Shown: positions 1 through 11,676 of the stretch, piece after piece
How the letters are laid out: the number at the start of each line of letters is the position of its first letter
How positions within the stretch are numbered: the first letter of the stretch is position 1
NCBI GenBank assembly: GCA_030407005.1
Contig: JAUDYN010000003.1
Location: forward strand, 3,286,001 to 3,350,000
Origin: Desarmillaria ectypa
Taxonomy: Eukaryota > Basidiomycota > Agaricomycetes > Agaricales > Physalacriaceae
DNA: 64,000 nt
Direction of reading: 5' to 3'
The notes under the pieces: model-generated
The model's database searches: none
What the model was told of the DNA's origin: nothing
The model's input: the letters and a program-made list of their open reading frames with translations, nothing else
Program-made: the position numbers and the translations under genes

Positions 1-600
1 TTTCTTTCAAGTCAGCAGATGAGCAATTTGGCAGCATTTTTCCGACCAAGATAATGCACTGTTTAGACAAAGCAGGCATGCGAACATTACGAAGGACAAA
101 GATTCCGGCGCCATGGATGGTGTGGAAGACGAAAGTGATGGTAGCTATGTTTGCTTACAATGTGCTTTAAATATTTTATGCGGCGCCAATGCTTCGTGAG
201 GTGTGAGTTTGTCCGGGGGGCCACTAATACTGTTTTACCAGGGTTTTCAAGTTCTACTGCGGGCTTGTTCCAAGTGCGTAAGCTCGGATTGAGGGGTGTG
301 TGTAAGTGGTTTAGCGAGTGGAGGGATATTGTAGTGCCGCTTCTTGTACACTTGCGTCCGACGTGCCCAAACGGTACCGTGCCGTGTAATGATGATGATG
401 ATGGTATGCACAGCCACAATATGACGTCTGTAGGTGCCAATGGTTTTGGATTTTCACCACGTCGTCACTTTCAATGTTTCTCCCATTCTTCATCGTATAT
501 TCGTTTACTTTTCTATACAGGTGTGAATATTTTTTCAACAGGAAAAATCAACTGACACTATATCCATGTAAGCCTATGGTATAAATGCATCAGCGGCAAC
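1..600. other. left edge, no gene recognised
   Basis: Open frames occur on both strands (151-555 plus, 87-440 minus), but neither shows a recognisable domain and they are shadows of each other. The stretch contains a short GAT repeat near 388-400. It may be the 3' flank of a gene outside the window or the 5' part of the damaged gene that follows. I see nothing that supports a call. Confidence 0.4.
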
Positions 601-603
601 TGG

Positions 604-1443
604 TTGGATGTCACCATCGCCAATATGTATTTTACCGGACATTTTCCAAGACTTTCAAATCCTAGAATAGGATTATTGAAGATCCTTGGCTACGAATATC
701 GGGACGATGCTTGCCATGTTTCTATCGCTGAGCTAGACATTACCTTCTGGATCTTCCCGCAATCGTTACGCTTTACGTCTGGTTCTCTCGCAACCGTGGA
801 GATACATGATTTTCGGGTCCACGTTTTCTCATCCTCAAAAACACCAGTATGGCTACAGAGACTGCGTCAAAACCTTATCTTCACTGTTCTTAATTGCCAC
901 ACCGTTCGTCTAGACGATATTCTCACAGAAGTCGTTCTCAACGACGAAAGCGACGAAACTAGAATATCAGGCTATTCTAATCAGTGGCAGATCCACAATG
1001 CTTTTAATCAACGGATGTATGCTTTCGGTCGACTGGACGTCCAATTGCGTCGTAATTGGCTGGATGATCATGGATCATTGGCATTTATTGCGAGGGAGTG
1101 TAGATGGATCAAGCTTCCTACATTGCAGCAGAGCGAGTCTCGTTGGCAGTTGAGTCCCTATCAGCACCTGAATCTTAACTATCCTGAATAAGCTTCGTCT
1201 AGGTATTTGCCTTATCGCATCATCTCTTTATTTCCCAAAATTTATGACCCAATATCCACCGTCGACATCTACATATCTCGGACAGACATCACCTTTGATT
1301 ATTTCCGTATAAGAGATGTTGAATTATTTCGTCAAGGGGCCATCATGTTCAATCTGAACGTTGAAAAGTTGCGGCAAAGAGGATCGCTGGAGAGCTTCAC
1401 TTGGGACGCCTTCATAGATACTCTAGTACGAACTTGTATGTGA
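604..1443 (+). CDS. uncharacterised fungal protein, interrupted or partly decayed
   Basis: Two open segments lie in one frame: 604-1191 and 1207-1443, separated by a TAA at 1189-1191. Residues such as VEIHDFRVHVFSS and the later DPISTVDIYISRTDITFD give it the look of a family of about 300 residues that I have seen in agaricomycete genomes without an assigned function. That memory is not a database hit. There is no in-frame ATG at the expected N-terminus: the frame opens with TTG at 604 and the first ATG is seven codons later. A small intron ending at the CTAG near 1199-1202 could remove the TAA, but the donors I tried (1142, 1154) leave the wrong phase. It is either a spliced gene with a missed first exon or a recent pseudogene. 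Confidence 0.45.
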
Positions 1444-1692
1444 TATAGACGATACAACAGGATTACGGAAATAGTATGAGGCTCTATAATACAACGAATA
1501 AATGATAGAAAGATAGAAAATAAAATTTAAATACATAAGGTCCCACGAGCTCAAAAAGTAGAGTGGTATATGCTGCCAGCGGCAGACGAGGCGTTGTGGA
1601 ACATCCGACCCGCTAGCAATGGAGTATCAAAATAGCTCACTCGGCGCCTTAGGCCCGTAGAATTCAAACCGTGTTATTTTCCGACACGCGCT
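1444..1692. other. convergent intergenic region
   Basis: This is an AT-rich gap between the 3' end of the uncharacterised plus-strand gene and the 3' end of the minus-strand membrane protein. It probably holds both 3' UTRs and polyadenylation sites. Nothing else was seen. Confidence 0.4.
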
Positions 1693-3428
1693 TTACCTCG
1701 ACAGCCCTGTCAAATGAGTACCTGCGTCGTTTGAGCTCCCGACATCGACCGGATACAACTCCATACTGAGTTTTTGAAGAGGGCTGTCCTTCATCGCTGA
1801 ATGACGGGACATAGTCCTTCTATCGGTCCAGCTGGAGAATCGATCCGGATCTTCTTGCGGTGATAGTTCAGCAGAGGCGGTCATGGAGAGGCGGTTTTCT
1901 GGCGGAGGCGAGACGAGTGGGGTTGAACGGCGCCTTTCTGAGATTGTCGTACCTGGTAATAGTGAAGATACTCGTTCTAAAGGTGATGAAATGGTTTGGG
2001 TATTAACAAGAGGATCCACCGGATCGTCAAATGGGTTTGATCTCATGGTTTCTTGTATAACTCCAGTACCTCCCTGCAGTGTAGGATGGCTAGAGACGTA
2101 GCTCAACCAGGAAACTCGAGAACTCGCAAAAGAAGTGGTCTCGGCAAAAGGATTGTGAATGGGAGTTTGAGCACGGCTCTCCGCAGCGGGCACAAAGGGA
2201 TGATGGCGCATGAGGAGGGACGATACTCGATGGAAGACACGCATCATGGGCGGTGGGAGAATCTGTGACTGGGGATCGCCATTCTGGCTACTTGGGAGTT
2301 TTTCGTCTTTGAACGAGTTGTACGGAGCGAAGCCAGAGTCCACCTTGGCACAGTGCCTCTTTCGCCGTCGACGAAAGCAAAAGAGTATGATAAGAAGGGC
2401 CGCAGAAACGGCGACCACGGCGCCTACAATTCCACCAATTATGGGTACAAAAGACGTATGTGACAGGCTAGAAAAAAATGGAGTCTTAGTCAGAACGGGA
2501 ACAATGCATATGAAAAAGACGGAATTACTCAGAAGACGGGGAACTGGAACTACTAGGCGATATGGGGACTGCGGTGGGTGTTGGCGTTAAACGTGTAACG
2601 GTGGTGGGTGCTGACGTCACTGTTGACAGTGGGATGATTGAGGTTGACGAGGCGGAGGTCGTGGAAGGAGTTCCAGACGTCGAAGGCGATGATACGACCG
2701 CCCGGATGGTTTGAGAGGATGACAATGGCATTGATGAAGATGAACTTAAAGGAGTGAGAGTAGGCTCAGTAGAGGTCGTCGCGACGGAGACCAGGTCGCC
2801 GGAAGTACCGGTCGGCACAATGTCGGATGTAATGGATGATTGCGATGATGAGAAAGACTCGGATGCTACGGAAGACAACTGAGATAATACGGAGGAAGAC
2901 TGCGAATATTGTGATGTGCTTTCACAAGTGGCGGGACCAGGGTTTGTTTCAGCGATGCCGACGGAACTACGGCTGCCGGTAGTAGATGACGCCGCGCTTC
3001 CTCCCCCGGTCGCGCTTCCTCCATCATTGGAGGAATTATCACTGGTAGGATCGGGGCTGTTGGGGTCGTCGCTCCCGTTACCATCGTTGCTGCTATCGTT
3101 GGATTCTCCGCCATTCCCGCTTCCATGGGAAGCAGACTTTGAACTGCCGCCGCGACCAGACTTCTTGTCATCACCACCATCACCGTCGTCGTCGTCCGAG
3201 TCATCATCGTCGTTTCTCTGGTGACCATAGCTTAGAGAGTGATGTCGTCGACCGTTGTCATCCGCAGCACCTTTCTTACAGTTTGCTTGTCCGTCAGCTT
3301 TGTGCTTGCCACCTAGTTGAAAAGTGAGATGATCATCATAAAGTGAAAACGGGGATACTTGCACTGCTCTTGAAATCCACGGCGCAGGCGCTGATGAGAA
3401 GGGAAGGAGGGCTGAAAACTTGGCCCAT
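1693..3428 (-). CDS. Ser/Thr-rich single-pass membrane protein
   Basis: Three exons read on the minus strand: 3428-3359, 3312-2529 and 2467-1693, with introns at 3358-3313 and 2528-2468. The lengths sum to 542 codons. The short N-terminus (MGQVFSPPSLLISACAV) is weakly signal-like. A His/Lys/Asp-rich stretch with an Asp run follows, then a long Ser/Thr/Gly-rich ectodomain likely to be O-glycosylated. After the second splice comes one transmembrane helix (GGIVGAVVAVSAALLIILF) with a stop-transfer RRRRKRH, then a cytoplasmic tail of about 225 residues. This is the layout of fungal wall-stress-sensor or Mid2-like proteins, but no WSC cysteine domain is visible, so function is not assigned. A similar architecture occurs at 46.4-49.2 kb. 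Confidence 0.75.
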
Positions 3429-4362
3429 CAAGCTGTAGCTTCGACCGTGATGATTTGTTCGAAAAGTCTGGGGAGATATGTCAGTATAGAACTGACGGGG
3501 CAGTAATGGAACCAACCTGAAGGAAGACCTTTCTCTGAGGCATTACCACCAGAGGTGAACGGTTTCCGGCGCCTCCAGGGCATCTGAAAAGGGACCCGTA
3601 GGGTCACACAAAAATTAGAAAGGAGAGTGGGGGGAGAAAGAGTGTCGTGGTGGTAGAAGACCAAGAACTTTGGAAGAAGCGTGAAGCATAAATGACATGT
3701 TCATGATTGGTTTGGCAGATTCTTGTCGGCTATATGTGGGAATATGCCCTAAACTACCATAAATGTCACCGTACTACGGTGAGTGACGTGTTGGTAAACG
3801 GGGCGCAGATCAAGGCCTCGGTTTAATAAACAAAAACTATGAGATGCAAAGCATGCACAATCTGAGATGGGAAATCAGCCATCATGTCTGCAGTACAGCA
3901 ATGCTTGAAGTGTTATTGAGGGTAACACAGACTACACACGGTGGCCCATTCCCTCGGAAGGTTCACTGGGACTTGAAGTCATCGGGAGGTTACCATGCCC
4001 CGAGTACACCAGAATAGGAGGACATTCATATATTCATGTATCAAGCCCGTGCCTCTGTACGAGAACCTTTGAAACGGCAGCTACGTACACACGATTCAGT
4101 AAGTATCAGAGAGAAGAAAGATCGGGGTAAAACACCGACCTTATATCCTGTTTATTCCCTACAAATGTCGACCAAAGAAGAGAAAAAGATTGACAGAGCC
4201 GGTGCTCGCAGTTCATTAGAATTCAAATTGTGGCGTTGAGATCGAAACAAACAGGCGGATCAGGATTCGGATTTAACAGACCAGTATTCAATCTCCGACG
4301 TTCCGGCATGTGTGCCGCATCAAGCCGTTCCTTCGCTTTACCACCACCACCGTCAATCAGCA
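3429..4362. other. divergent intergenic region upstream of EXO84
   Basis: This region separates the 5' ends of the minus-strand membrane protein and plus-strand EXO84, so it should hold both promoters. Short open frames (3428-3664 minus, 4036-4239 plus) have no recognisable features. An ATG at 4312, in frame with EXO84, could extend that protein by 17 residues rich in His and Ser, but the ATG at 4363 looks the more usual start. Confidence 0.4.
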
Positions 4363-7176
4363 ATGCAGTCGCTACGGACGCGACGTTCTCAGGCGCCGGC
4401 GCGTAAATTACAGCGCTCTGGAACAAAATTCTCCAAGATCGCACAAGGTGTTACCTCCCGCCCTCGCGATGCCCGGAAATCTCGTGTCGACGACAAGATT
4501 AAAAAGCGAATGTCAATGCGCTATGCCGACATTTCAGGACCTACAGAGCTCAATGTACCCCCAATGCCCAGCTTGCCTACTGTTGGGGGTGTCATGGATG
4601 GATTTCAGAATGAGGTCGTTGCAGAGAAGATAGGCAGTCGGGATGATGAAGCGGCAGCGGCGGCAGAGAACGATAAAAAACTATTGGACAAGGATGATTT
4701 CGACCCAGATGCCTGTGAGTGTAGCGATGTTGAATTACGGCAATATTTCTGACTTATCACAGACTTGAAGCTTAAGCTGGCGAATTCAACGGAAGCAGAA
4801 GTGAAGTCCCTACAATCGTCTCTACGCGGAGCCAAAGATGATACAGCGACTGATCTCCAGAAGAACGTTTTTCAAAAGTAAGTATAAAGCTTTATCTCAC
4901 TCCTCATTCTCACTAACGAGCTTTCAGCTATGCAGAATTCGTACTGATCTCCAAGGAAATCTCGACTCTGGAGAATGAGATGATTGAATTAAAGGAATCC
5001 CTCTCGGAATACAAATCCATGCCATCATTGCTTCACATTCCTGACCCCGCCTCAACGTCCTCTTCAACTATGACTTCGTATCGGCGTTCCTCCGTTGCTG
5101 ACCTGCGCATCATGTATTTTAACCAGATGCAGGCGTTGCATACTCAGATCGAGGGATCTGCTAAATTCGCGCCCACCACGCCAGGAAGACATGTCGTAGG
5201 CGAAGTCGAGGGTGTGTTATCATTAAATGCTGCGACATATAAAGTCGTCGGCAAGGTGAAGTTCGTTGTCTTGGACGATGCTGTGTTGGTCGCCAGGAGA
5301 CGACGTCGCAACGGTGGTCCCGATTCTCGTGGTGGTGGCAGTGTTGGCGAAGGCAAGCTAGTTGCCGAGCGATGCTGGCCATTGAGTGAAATGCTGGTGT
5401 TGGACACTAAGGACTCACCCAGTATGACGAATGTCTTCAAGATCAGACACGGCAAGGAAACACACGTCTACCGGACGGAGTCTCCCGCAGACAAGAAGTC
5501 GCTCCTTCAGCAGCTACGTCATGTCGCCGAGGAGCTAGCTGCTAAGAAGCGCAAGGAACGTGAAGGCGAGCATGAAAGGAGGAAGAGTTTGTGGCAAGGC
5601 GCTGGTGATGTAAGCTCCACTTCCGTAAGCGCAAACTGGTTGCTAAATGGTATTTGTTATAGAGGTCGTCTGGATACAATGTGGAACGCACGCCTCAAGC
5701 TGAATGGATGAGAGAGCTCGCTGCAAAAGCGGGAGAAGCCCCGGATGCTGACGCTAAGGAGAAACTGGAGCGCGATGCTCGTTGGACCAGTGAGTGGGCG
5801 GACGATCTAACTGTTGCAATCGCTTTGCGGGAGTGGGAAAAGGCTACGAAGCTTGTCGAAGAAGGTCGACACAACCCCCTCCTTGCTTCGATTTATACTG
5901 ATACCCCGTTAGGTAGAGCGAAGTTGGCTGCAGTTCCTCCCCTGGCTCCGAAGCTCCCTGGTTTGACCTCGCAGCTGACCGCGGCCCTCTTGTCTTCTTT
6001 GTCTTTGGTCTCGAACAAGAAGTCTACTGTTATTTCACTGATCTCGCTTCTTTTGCGTCTCAACGCCGGCCCTGCCGCTCGCGCAACGTTCCTCAAAATG
6101 CGTACTCAGGTCATCAGGAATCTTGTCAGAAAAATCAAATTCGAAGGACATATTGGTGCATATATCGCTGACTTGGCTATCGTGACTTTCACTGCCATTA
6201 AGCATACTGCCGATTGGTTTTTGGCAAGCTTTAAGGAGAACGAAGTTGCCAGTGGTATGTCCAAAAGGTTACATCCGGCAAACGGTATTGACACGACAGT
6301 TTAGCTTTCATTGATTGGGCGAAAAGCCAGATCGAGAATTACGCAGATGTGTTCCGAAGACAGGTCTTTAGTTCGGATGTCGATCCGAAGGTGGTCGAAG
6401 AAGCTCTGAAAATCACATATTCCCAGAGCAAGAAGGCATGGATGCTGATTACATGAATGACCCCATCTAATATTTACTCTCAGTTACTTGAAGACTATGG
6501 ACTTGATTTCCGTTTCCTACTAGAGGAGCTGCTAGCAGAAAACGTTCAAAAGTCGGAGACAAACACCAAGCCTGCTAAGCTGAACCTGCAAGACATACAC
6601 ATAAAGGCGCCTAAATTGTCAAAATCCTCGTCTAAGCTATCCCCTTCACTCTCATCCTCCGTTAGCCGGCGTTCTCCTACGCCAAGCGCAAGTTCGGCCA
6701 TGACACAGTCATCATCTTCTACTTCCTCTGGTGCGACAACCACAGCAGCCGGCGCCACACCGACTGCGTTGTCGTCAGCGCCACCTTCGGGTTACTCCTC
6801 AGCTTCATTTTACACCCCCACGCCTGCAACCAACATGTTCCTTCCGTCTCAGACCCAAATGCCTCCCATACCCGCTCTTCCTCGTGCCCACACACCCTTG
6901 TCATCCGCAATGCCTACATATAGTATCAGCACGCCACCGCTCTCTGCTCCAGTTCCTCCCGTTCCTTTAGCATCCCCACTTCCTAGGCGGACACGATCCC
7001 CGCCTCCCAGTGCATCTCCCTTACGGTCGGGTACGTCGGGTAGCATAAGGGACAGGCCGCCTCGGTCGGCTAAGGCCAGTCCTGCCCCACCTCCTCGGTC
7101 AACGAACCGACCTGGGAGCTCGGCAGGTCATAGGCCGCCACCAGTTGCCGTTCCATCCCGAGAGGGCATGATCTAG
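4363..7176 (+). CDS. EXO84: exocyst complex component EXO84
   Basis: Exo84 is a subunit of the exocyst, the complex that tethers secretory vesicles to the plasma membrane. Six exons (4363-4714, 4763-4877, 4928-5609, 5663-6254, 6305-6435, 6484-7176) sum to 854 residues. In order: a basic N-terminus (MQSLRTRRSQAPARKL), a coiled-coil Vps51/Exo84-type segment in exons 2-3 (ISKEISTLENEMIELKESL), a PH-like domain (LSLNAATYKVVGKVKFVVL), a helical Exo84 C-terminal domain (DDLTVAIALREWEKATKLVE; DYGLDFRFLLEELL), and a Ser/Pro-rich tail of about 190 residues. Four introns are GT-AG. The fifth (6436-6483, 48 nt) needs a GC donor, because the frame hits a TGA if it is retained. The last exon is partly duplicated in inverted orientation at 37.1-37.6 kb. 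Confidence 0.93.
6436..6483 (+). other. GC-AG intron in EXO84
   Basis: The sequence at the exon 5 end is AAG followed by GCATGG, and the intron closes with CTCAG before the codons for LLEDYGLDF. A CTAAT branch-like motif lies about 20 nt before the acceptor. Splicing here joins SQSKK to LLEDYG in frame. Reading through gives a TGA within ten codons. The 48-nt size matches the first EXO84 intron (4715-4762). Confidence 0.7.
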
Positions 7177-7628
7177 GCCGCCTATATCTTTGTGTTTTCT
7201 TCACGTCGAATTATTCTTCACACGTAAATTATTTCTTTGTATTTTTTCTCTTCGAACTTGAGGATGTCATCGTTTTGAGAGTTGCCGTCTGTACCAGTAA
7301 CTGAATTCTTTGATTACTTATTTTCCTGGATGATTACATTAAGCTGTTCTCTTCCCTAATCCGACCATTGTCTTGTGTCTGCATCATTATTTGGTACGGT
7401 CCACACTCTTTTCAGTTGGGCGGGCTTCTGATTACTTCCTTCGTATTGGATAATTGCTTCCGCGGCAATGCGTCATACTTTACACAGACCTATGGTGGTG
7501 CCTCATTTCACATCTTGCTTAATCAGTACTCCACTTACTAACACATTTGATGACAAAGAGTGGGGAAATTCACCCATACCTGAAAAGACAGGGATAGAAC
7601 GCTTCTGCTTCATCCCATCAAGAATAAT
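7177..7628 (+). other. EXO84 to alcohol dehydrogenase intergenic region
   Basis: This 450-nt gap holds the EXO84 3' UTR and the promoter of the alcohol dehydrogenase. It lies inside the inverted repeat and has a counterpart at 36691-37142. No clear TATA box was picked out. Confidence 0.45.
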
Positions 7629-8891
7629 ATGTCTACCCACGTCGCTATCGCTGTAGTTGCGAAAGGTCGCTTCGACGAAATACATGTTCCAACTGAGAAA
7701 CCTCAGTATGGAGAGGTTCTGTTGAAGGTTGAATATGCGTCGATGATCGCTTTCGACACGTATGTTACCGATCTGGGATATGCAACTGACACTTTCCCCA
7801 TGGTTCTTGGATTCAATGCCGCAGGAACTGTCGTCGAGCTCGGGCCAGGTGTTGACGATCTCAACATCGGGGACAGGGTAGGCTTTAACCGTGATACGAT
7901 GCTTTTGTCTTTACTAAGATCAACTGAAAATGTATACAGATCACCGCATTCGCATTCCAAGGCTCCAGATCCAAAGCTATGCAGGAATACTCTATCCAGT
8001 CGCGAACAGTATGTGCAAAGGTATTTTGTCTACTATTCGTTCTTCCAGGTCGGCGGTGGAAGAGCTCGAAATTTGACTTTAGGTGCCTGATTCTATGTCA
8101 TTGGCTGCCGCAGCGACAATACCAGATAATTTTGTCACAGCGTTCCACACGCTCTTCAACGAACTCGGACTTCCTGTCCCGAAGACATTTCCCGCCCCCG
8201 AATCTCCTCCTCTTTCTTCTACTCCAATTCTGATCTATGGCGCTGGATCTACGGCAGGCCAATATGCCATTCAGCTTCTTCATGCCGCCGGGTACAGAAA
8301 CATCATTGTCACTGCCTCCTTGAAACATCATGAATACCTGACCTCGCTCGGTGCTACCGCAACGATCGACTACCATAATCCTTCACTTGCTGAGGACATC
8401 GCAAAGGTAACTGGGGGTGATGGCAAGGTCATACTCGCCATGGACTGTATCACTGCTGAGGGAACGATATCTGAAGTCGCGAAGGTGATAAGTGAGACGG
8501 GTACGGTGGCCTTGCTTTTACCTGTGAAGGAGGGGAACAATGTACGAGGGGAGGGAGATGCCCAGATGTATATGGAAATACCTGAAGGGCGCAATCCGTT
8601 TCCCAAAAGTGTCAATATTCGTGGTGTGCGCACGTTCCTATACCAAGAAGTGAGCATTCTACCATTTTTCGCTAAAACGTTTACTGAAAGCCGTATGTCC
8701 AGAATGTGTTTCAAAAAGAAAATGTAATGCCCAAGATTCTTCCTCGACTACTAGAGATGGGAATCATAGAGCCTAACCGAGTTCATCTACTTGATCAGGG
8801 TACTTTCAAGGAAAGAGTAGGTGTGGGCTTGGAGCTATTGAGACATAACAAAATGAGTGGGGAGAAATTGGTGGTCAAGATTGAAGTTTAG
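7629..8891 (+). CDS. MDR-family alcohol dehydrogenase / enoyl-reductase-like oxidoreductase (left copy)
   Basis: Four exons (7629-7877, 7940-8020, 8083-8649, 8703-8891) give 361 residues, the usual length for this family. Exon 1 is the GroES-like fold (YGEVLLKVEYAS, then FPMVLGFNAAGTVVELGPGV). Exon 3 carries the NAD(P)H-binding Rossmann motif YGAGSTAGQYAIQLL and ends near the dimer and active-site region. The Cys/His zinc ligands of classical alcohol dehydrogenases are not evident, so a zinc-independent member (quinone oxidoreductase or trans-enoyl-reductase type) is more likely. The substrate cannot be told from sequence. An identical protein is encoded at 35428-36690 on the other strand. 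It is probably cytosolic, as no signal peptide is seen. Confidence 0.88.
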
Positions 8892-9313
8892 GCCTCGGGG
8901 GGGATGATGTTACCTCCACTCACGATGAATATTGCATTACCTATCCTATGTAGTGCATCACCAAAAATCCATCCTTGGGATACATCCAAATTTAGGAAGG
9001 CATCAAGGACACAACCGACTGGATTTCATGATCTGTTTCTGGGTCAAAATCTAGGTTTCGTGACACGGCTTCCATATCTATTCTTGAGGGTCCTATTGTT
9101 TCTGTATTCGAATTTAACTTGAAGACCTTGCACGTCATCGATTGAAATTATCGACAAAGGCAACGCCACATAGCCTGCCCTTATGTTACCACGTGACCGC
9201 ATCACAATCACAATCACAATCGTCAATTGAATTTCTTCTTTTGACCTCACTCTACATTGTTCGTACAAAGTACACCCCAAGATTGGAGGGTGGCGTCTGT
9301 TGTTCTGCCGCTG

Positions 9314-9320
9314 TATAAAT
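9314..9320 (+). promoter_or_regulatory. TATA-like box of the left FunK1 gene
   Basis: TATAAAT lies 41 nt upstream of the ATG at 9361, a plausible TATA position if the 5' UTR is very short. The same element is present upstream of the inverted copy (about 34999-35005). Upstream of it is a short ACAATC repeat and a CACGTG-like E-box around 9190. Confidence 0.4.
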
Positions 9321-9360
9321 CTGTGGTACCTTGACATCTGTGAGTCCCCTACTTTCTACC

Positions 9361-11676
9361 ATGTCGTCCTCGAATACTCACAATCCTCCTAGTGGAACCA
9401 ATCAGAGCGAACAGCAGCAGCCCACGACTGGTACGCGTATCTTGTGTGTTGGTGGTGAATCAGCAACTGATATATACTTAGGTTCTCCTATCAAACGCCA
9501 GACAAACAATCAGTTCACTTCGCTTAAGGTCCCCGCGACGCAACTTCGACAAGACAGATCGAAAGAAATGGACGGTCACTGGATTGGGCCCATGCCAGTC
9601 GAACTTTTTCTTCACGAGCTTATGGGCGGACCTGGTGGTCAATTCACGTATCTCTCTCCCAGTCATCTTCACGACATCTTCGAGTCGATTCAACTACCGG
9701 CGGAGTATAGCAAGGAAAGGAAGTACGCGGATGCCGTCGTGAGTTAACATTGTTGTTGTTGGTCTACAACATCTCGATGATATTTTATAGGCGAGCGTGA
9801 TTCAAGGCGTAGCGCCAGAGCTCATTCCCGGATTGAAATTCGTTCAAGGAAACGAGTTCAAGGATGCTAATTCGGCCACTAACACTGTCACCGATGCATT
9901 CGTGTATGCCTCCGACGTCGACACTACGACTAGTCCTACTCAATGGAACAAAGCAGAACTCTGGTTAGAGTTCAAGAGAGGTTCCTCCTTTTATGGGTTC
10001 AAGGACGGCAACCCTGATGAATGGGTGTCACGGACACTATCATCGAAAAATTATCGCGGTCAGCTTGCTGGATATGCTGGGGCGACAATGAATTCGCAGC
10101 ATCGACGACACTTATTCACGCTTAGTCTTGGACCAGACGGTGTCCGGTTCTTCAAATGGGAGAGGACGTACACCATCGTATCGCGTGCGTTTGATCTTCC
10201 GACCGAAGGCAAATACCTCGTTGAGTTTCTTTACCGATTTTCTTCTCTCACGGATAGCGATCGAGGGAAAGACGACACAGTGACACTGGCCACAGAAGAA
10301 GAAATATCCTTGGTGAAGCCGCTCTTGAAGCCCTGGATTCACTCGGACAACAAGGACAAGCGCTCATTTGTGAAGATTCGGATACCTGATGGTGACAGCG
10401 ATAGGGAGGTGCTTGCTGGGCCGGCCATTGCTGCGCCACAAAGCATCCCAGGTCGAGCGACGTTAGGTCTTCCTGTGTACGACGTCAAGACTAAAAGTGT
10501 TCAATTCCTCAAGGATAGCTGGCGGGATGTCAATCTCCCTCAGGAATCTGCAATGCTGGAGATTCTCAATGCAGCTGGCGTCCGGAATGTTCCTACCTTT
10601 GTCTGTGGCGGCGTCATCCTCGGTCAGAGAACTACCTCCCACAAGTATCTCGACGAAGACTGGAACCTTGGAGCGCGTCTTCCGCTTACTTGTATTCGTG
10701 AACACCAGCGAATGCTGACTGAAGAGGTTGGGCAACCTTTGCAGAGGTTCAAGTCCTCGAAGCAGCTTACGAGAGTGGTCTACGAGGCTTTTTTGGGTGA
10801 GCAATAATAATGATATTCGACTGTCACATCTATTAATCCAATTTTCCGCGTAGCTCATGAAGACGCCTTCACAATATGTCAAATTCTTCATCGTGATGTC
10901 AGCGGCGGGAACATCTTGATCGTATACGATGATAAGGCGTCGAAAGACAACGATGATGGTGGAGGTCGTGGTTTTTTGAATGACTGGGATATGGCTATAC
11001 GCATAGCCGACTTGGAAAAGGCAGCACGACAAGCGGAACGCACAGTGAGTGTTCTCATTCCGATATCTTCTCCTTTCTCATCATTGCGCAGGGCACATGG
11101 CAATTCATGTCCATCGGGCTTCTCAGAGACAGGACGAAGAAGCATGAACCTCAAGATGATTTCGAATCCTTCATATATGTTATGTTATATCACGGCCTCT
11201 GCTACTTGCGCCATAGTAAAGTCGGCCCTGGTCTCCGGGACACTGTAGCCCTTATCTTCGACGATAGCGTAGACAATGGTGATGGCACCTGGCGCGGGGG
11301 CAACATGAAGACCGCTTTGGCGCATGATATGGGTCTTCTAGGCGCTGATTTTCAATTTGACTGTCATCCTTTCACTAATTGGATTGAGGATGCGCTTGAG
11401 GCCGTGGACGAGTGGGTCACCTTTTTGCGTTCCAAACGACAGTCAACCACAAAGCGCCGCCGCGGAAAAGCTGTCATAGACAGCAAAACCCTTGTGTTCC
11501 GCGATCATCAAGAGTTGCAATTGCTCTGGGAGGAAGTGCTTGGCATGGATGGATGGCCTTCCAATGACGCGGCAAAGTATCAGCTCGAACCCACTGGTAC
11601 CAAGCGGACTCGCCAAGATGATGCTCAGCCGATGCAGAAGAGGCACAAGTCGGGACATTCTGCAGCCCCAGCATAG
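9361..11676 (+). CDS. FunK1 fungal-type protein kinase (left copy)
   Basis: Five exons (9361-9430, 9482-9738, 9791-10796, 10854-11044, 11092-11676) sum to 702 residues. FunK1 is a fungal expansion of the protein-kinase fold, common in multicellular basidiomycetes. Visible signatures: the catalytic-loop equivalent LHRDVSGGNIL in exon 4, the metal-binding DFG equivalent as FLNDWDMA, and the activation-segment GTWQFMS followed by a D-D-F-E-S region in exon 5. The N-terminal half (GNEFKDANSATNTVTDAFVY and onward) is the usual FunK1 leader. The C-terminal 130 residues end in a basic tail (KRTRQ...KRHKSG) that could be a nuclear signal. The inverted copy is almost identical through GPGL in exon 5 and then only paralogue-like. 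Confidence 0.9.

Larger units (their letters stand above)
6859..11300 (+). repeat. left arm of a 4.4-kb inverted repeat
   Basis: This arm covers the last 318 nt of EXO84, the whole alcohol dehydrogenase and most of the FunK1 gene. Matching landmarks obey x + y = 44319: the EXO84 stop (7176/37143), the alcohol dehydrogenase start (7629/36690), the FunK1 start (9361/34958) and an exon 3 landmark (10807/33512). So there is no net length change over about 4 kb. Identity looks near-complete from 6.9 to about 9.3 kb, drops slightly through FunK1 and falls away after about 11.22-11.3 kb. A weaker, gapped extension reaches back to about 6625. Confidence 0.93.
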
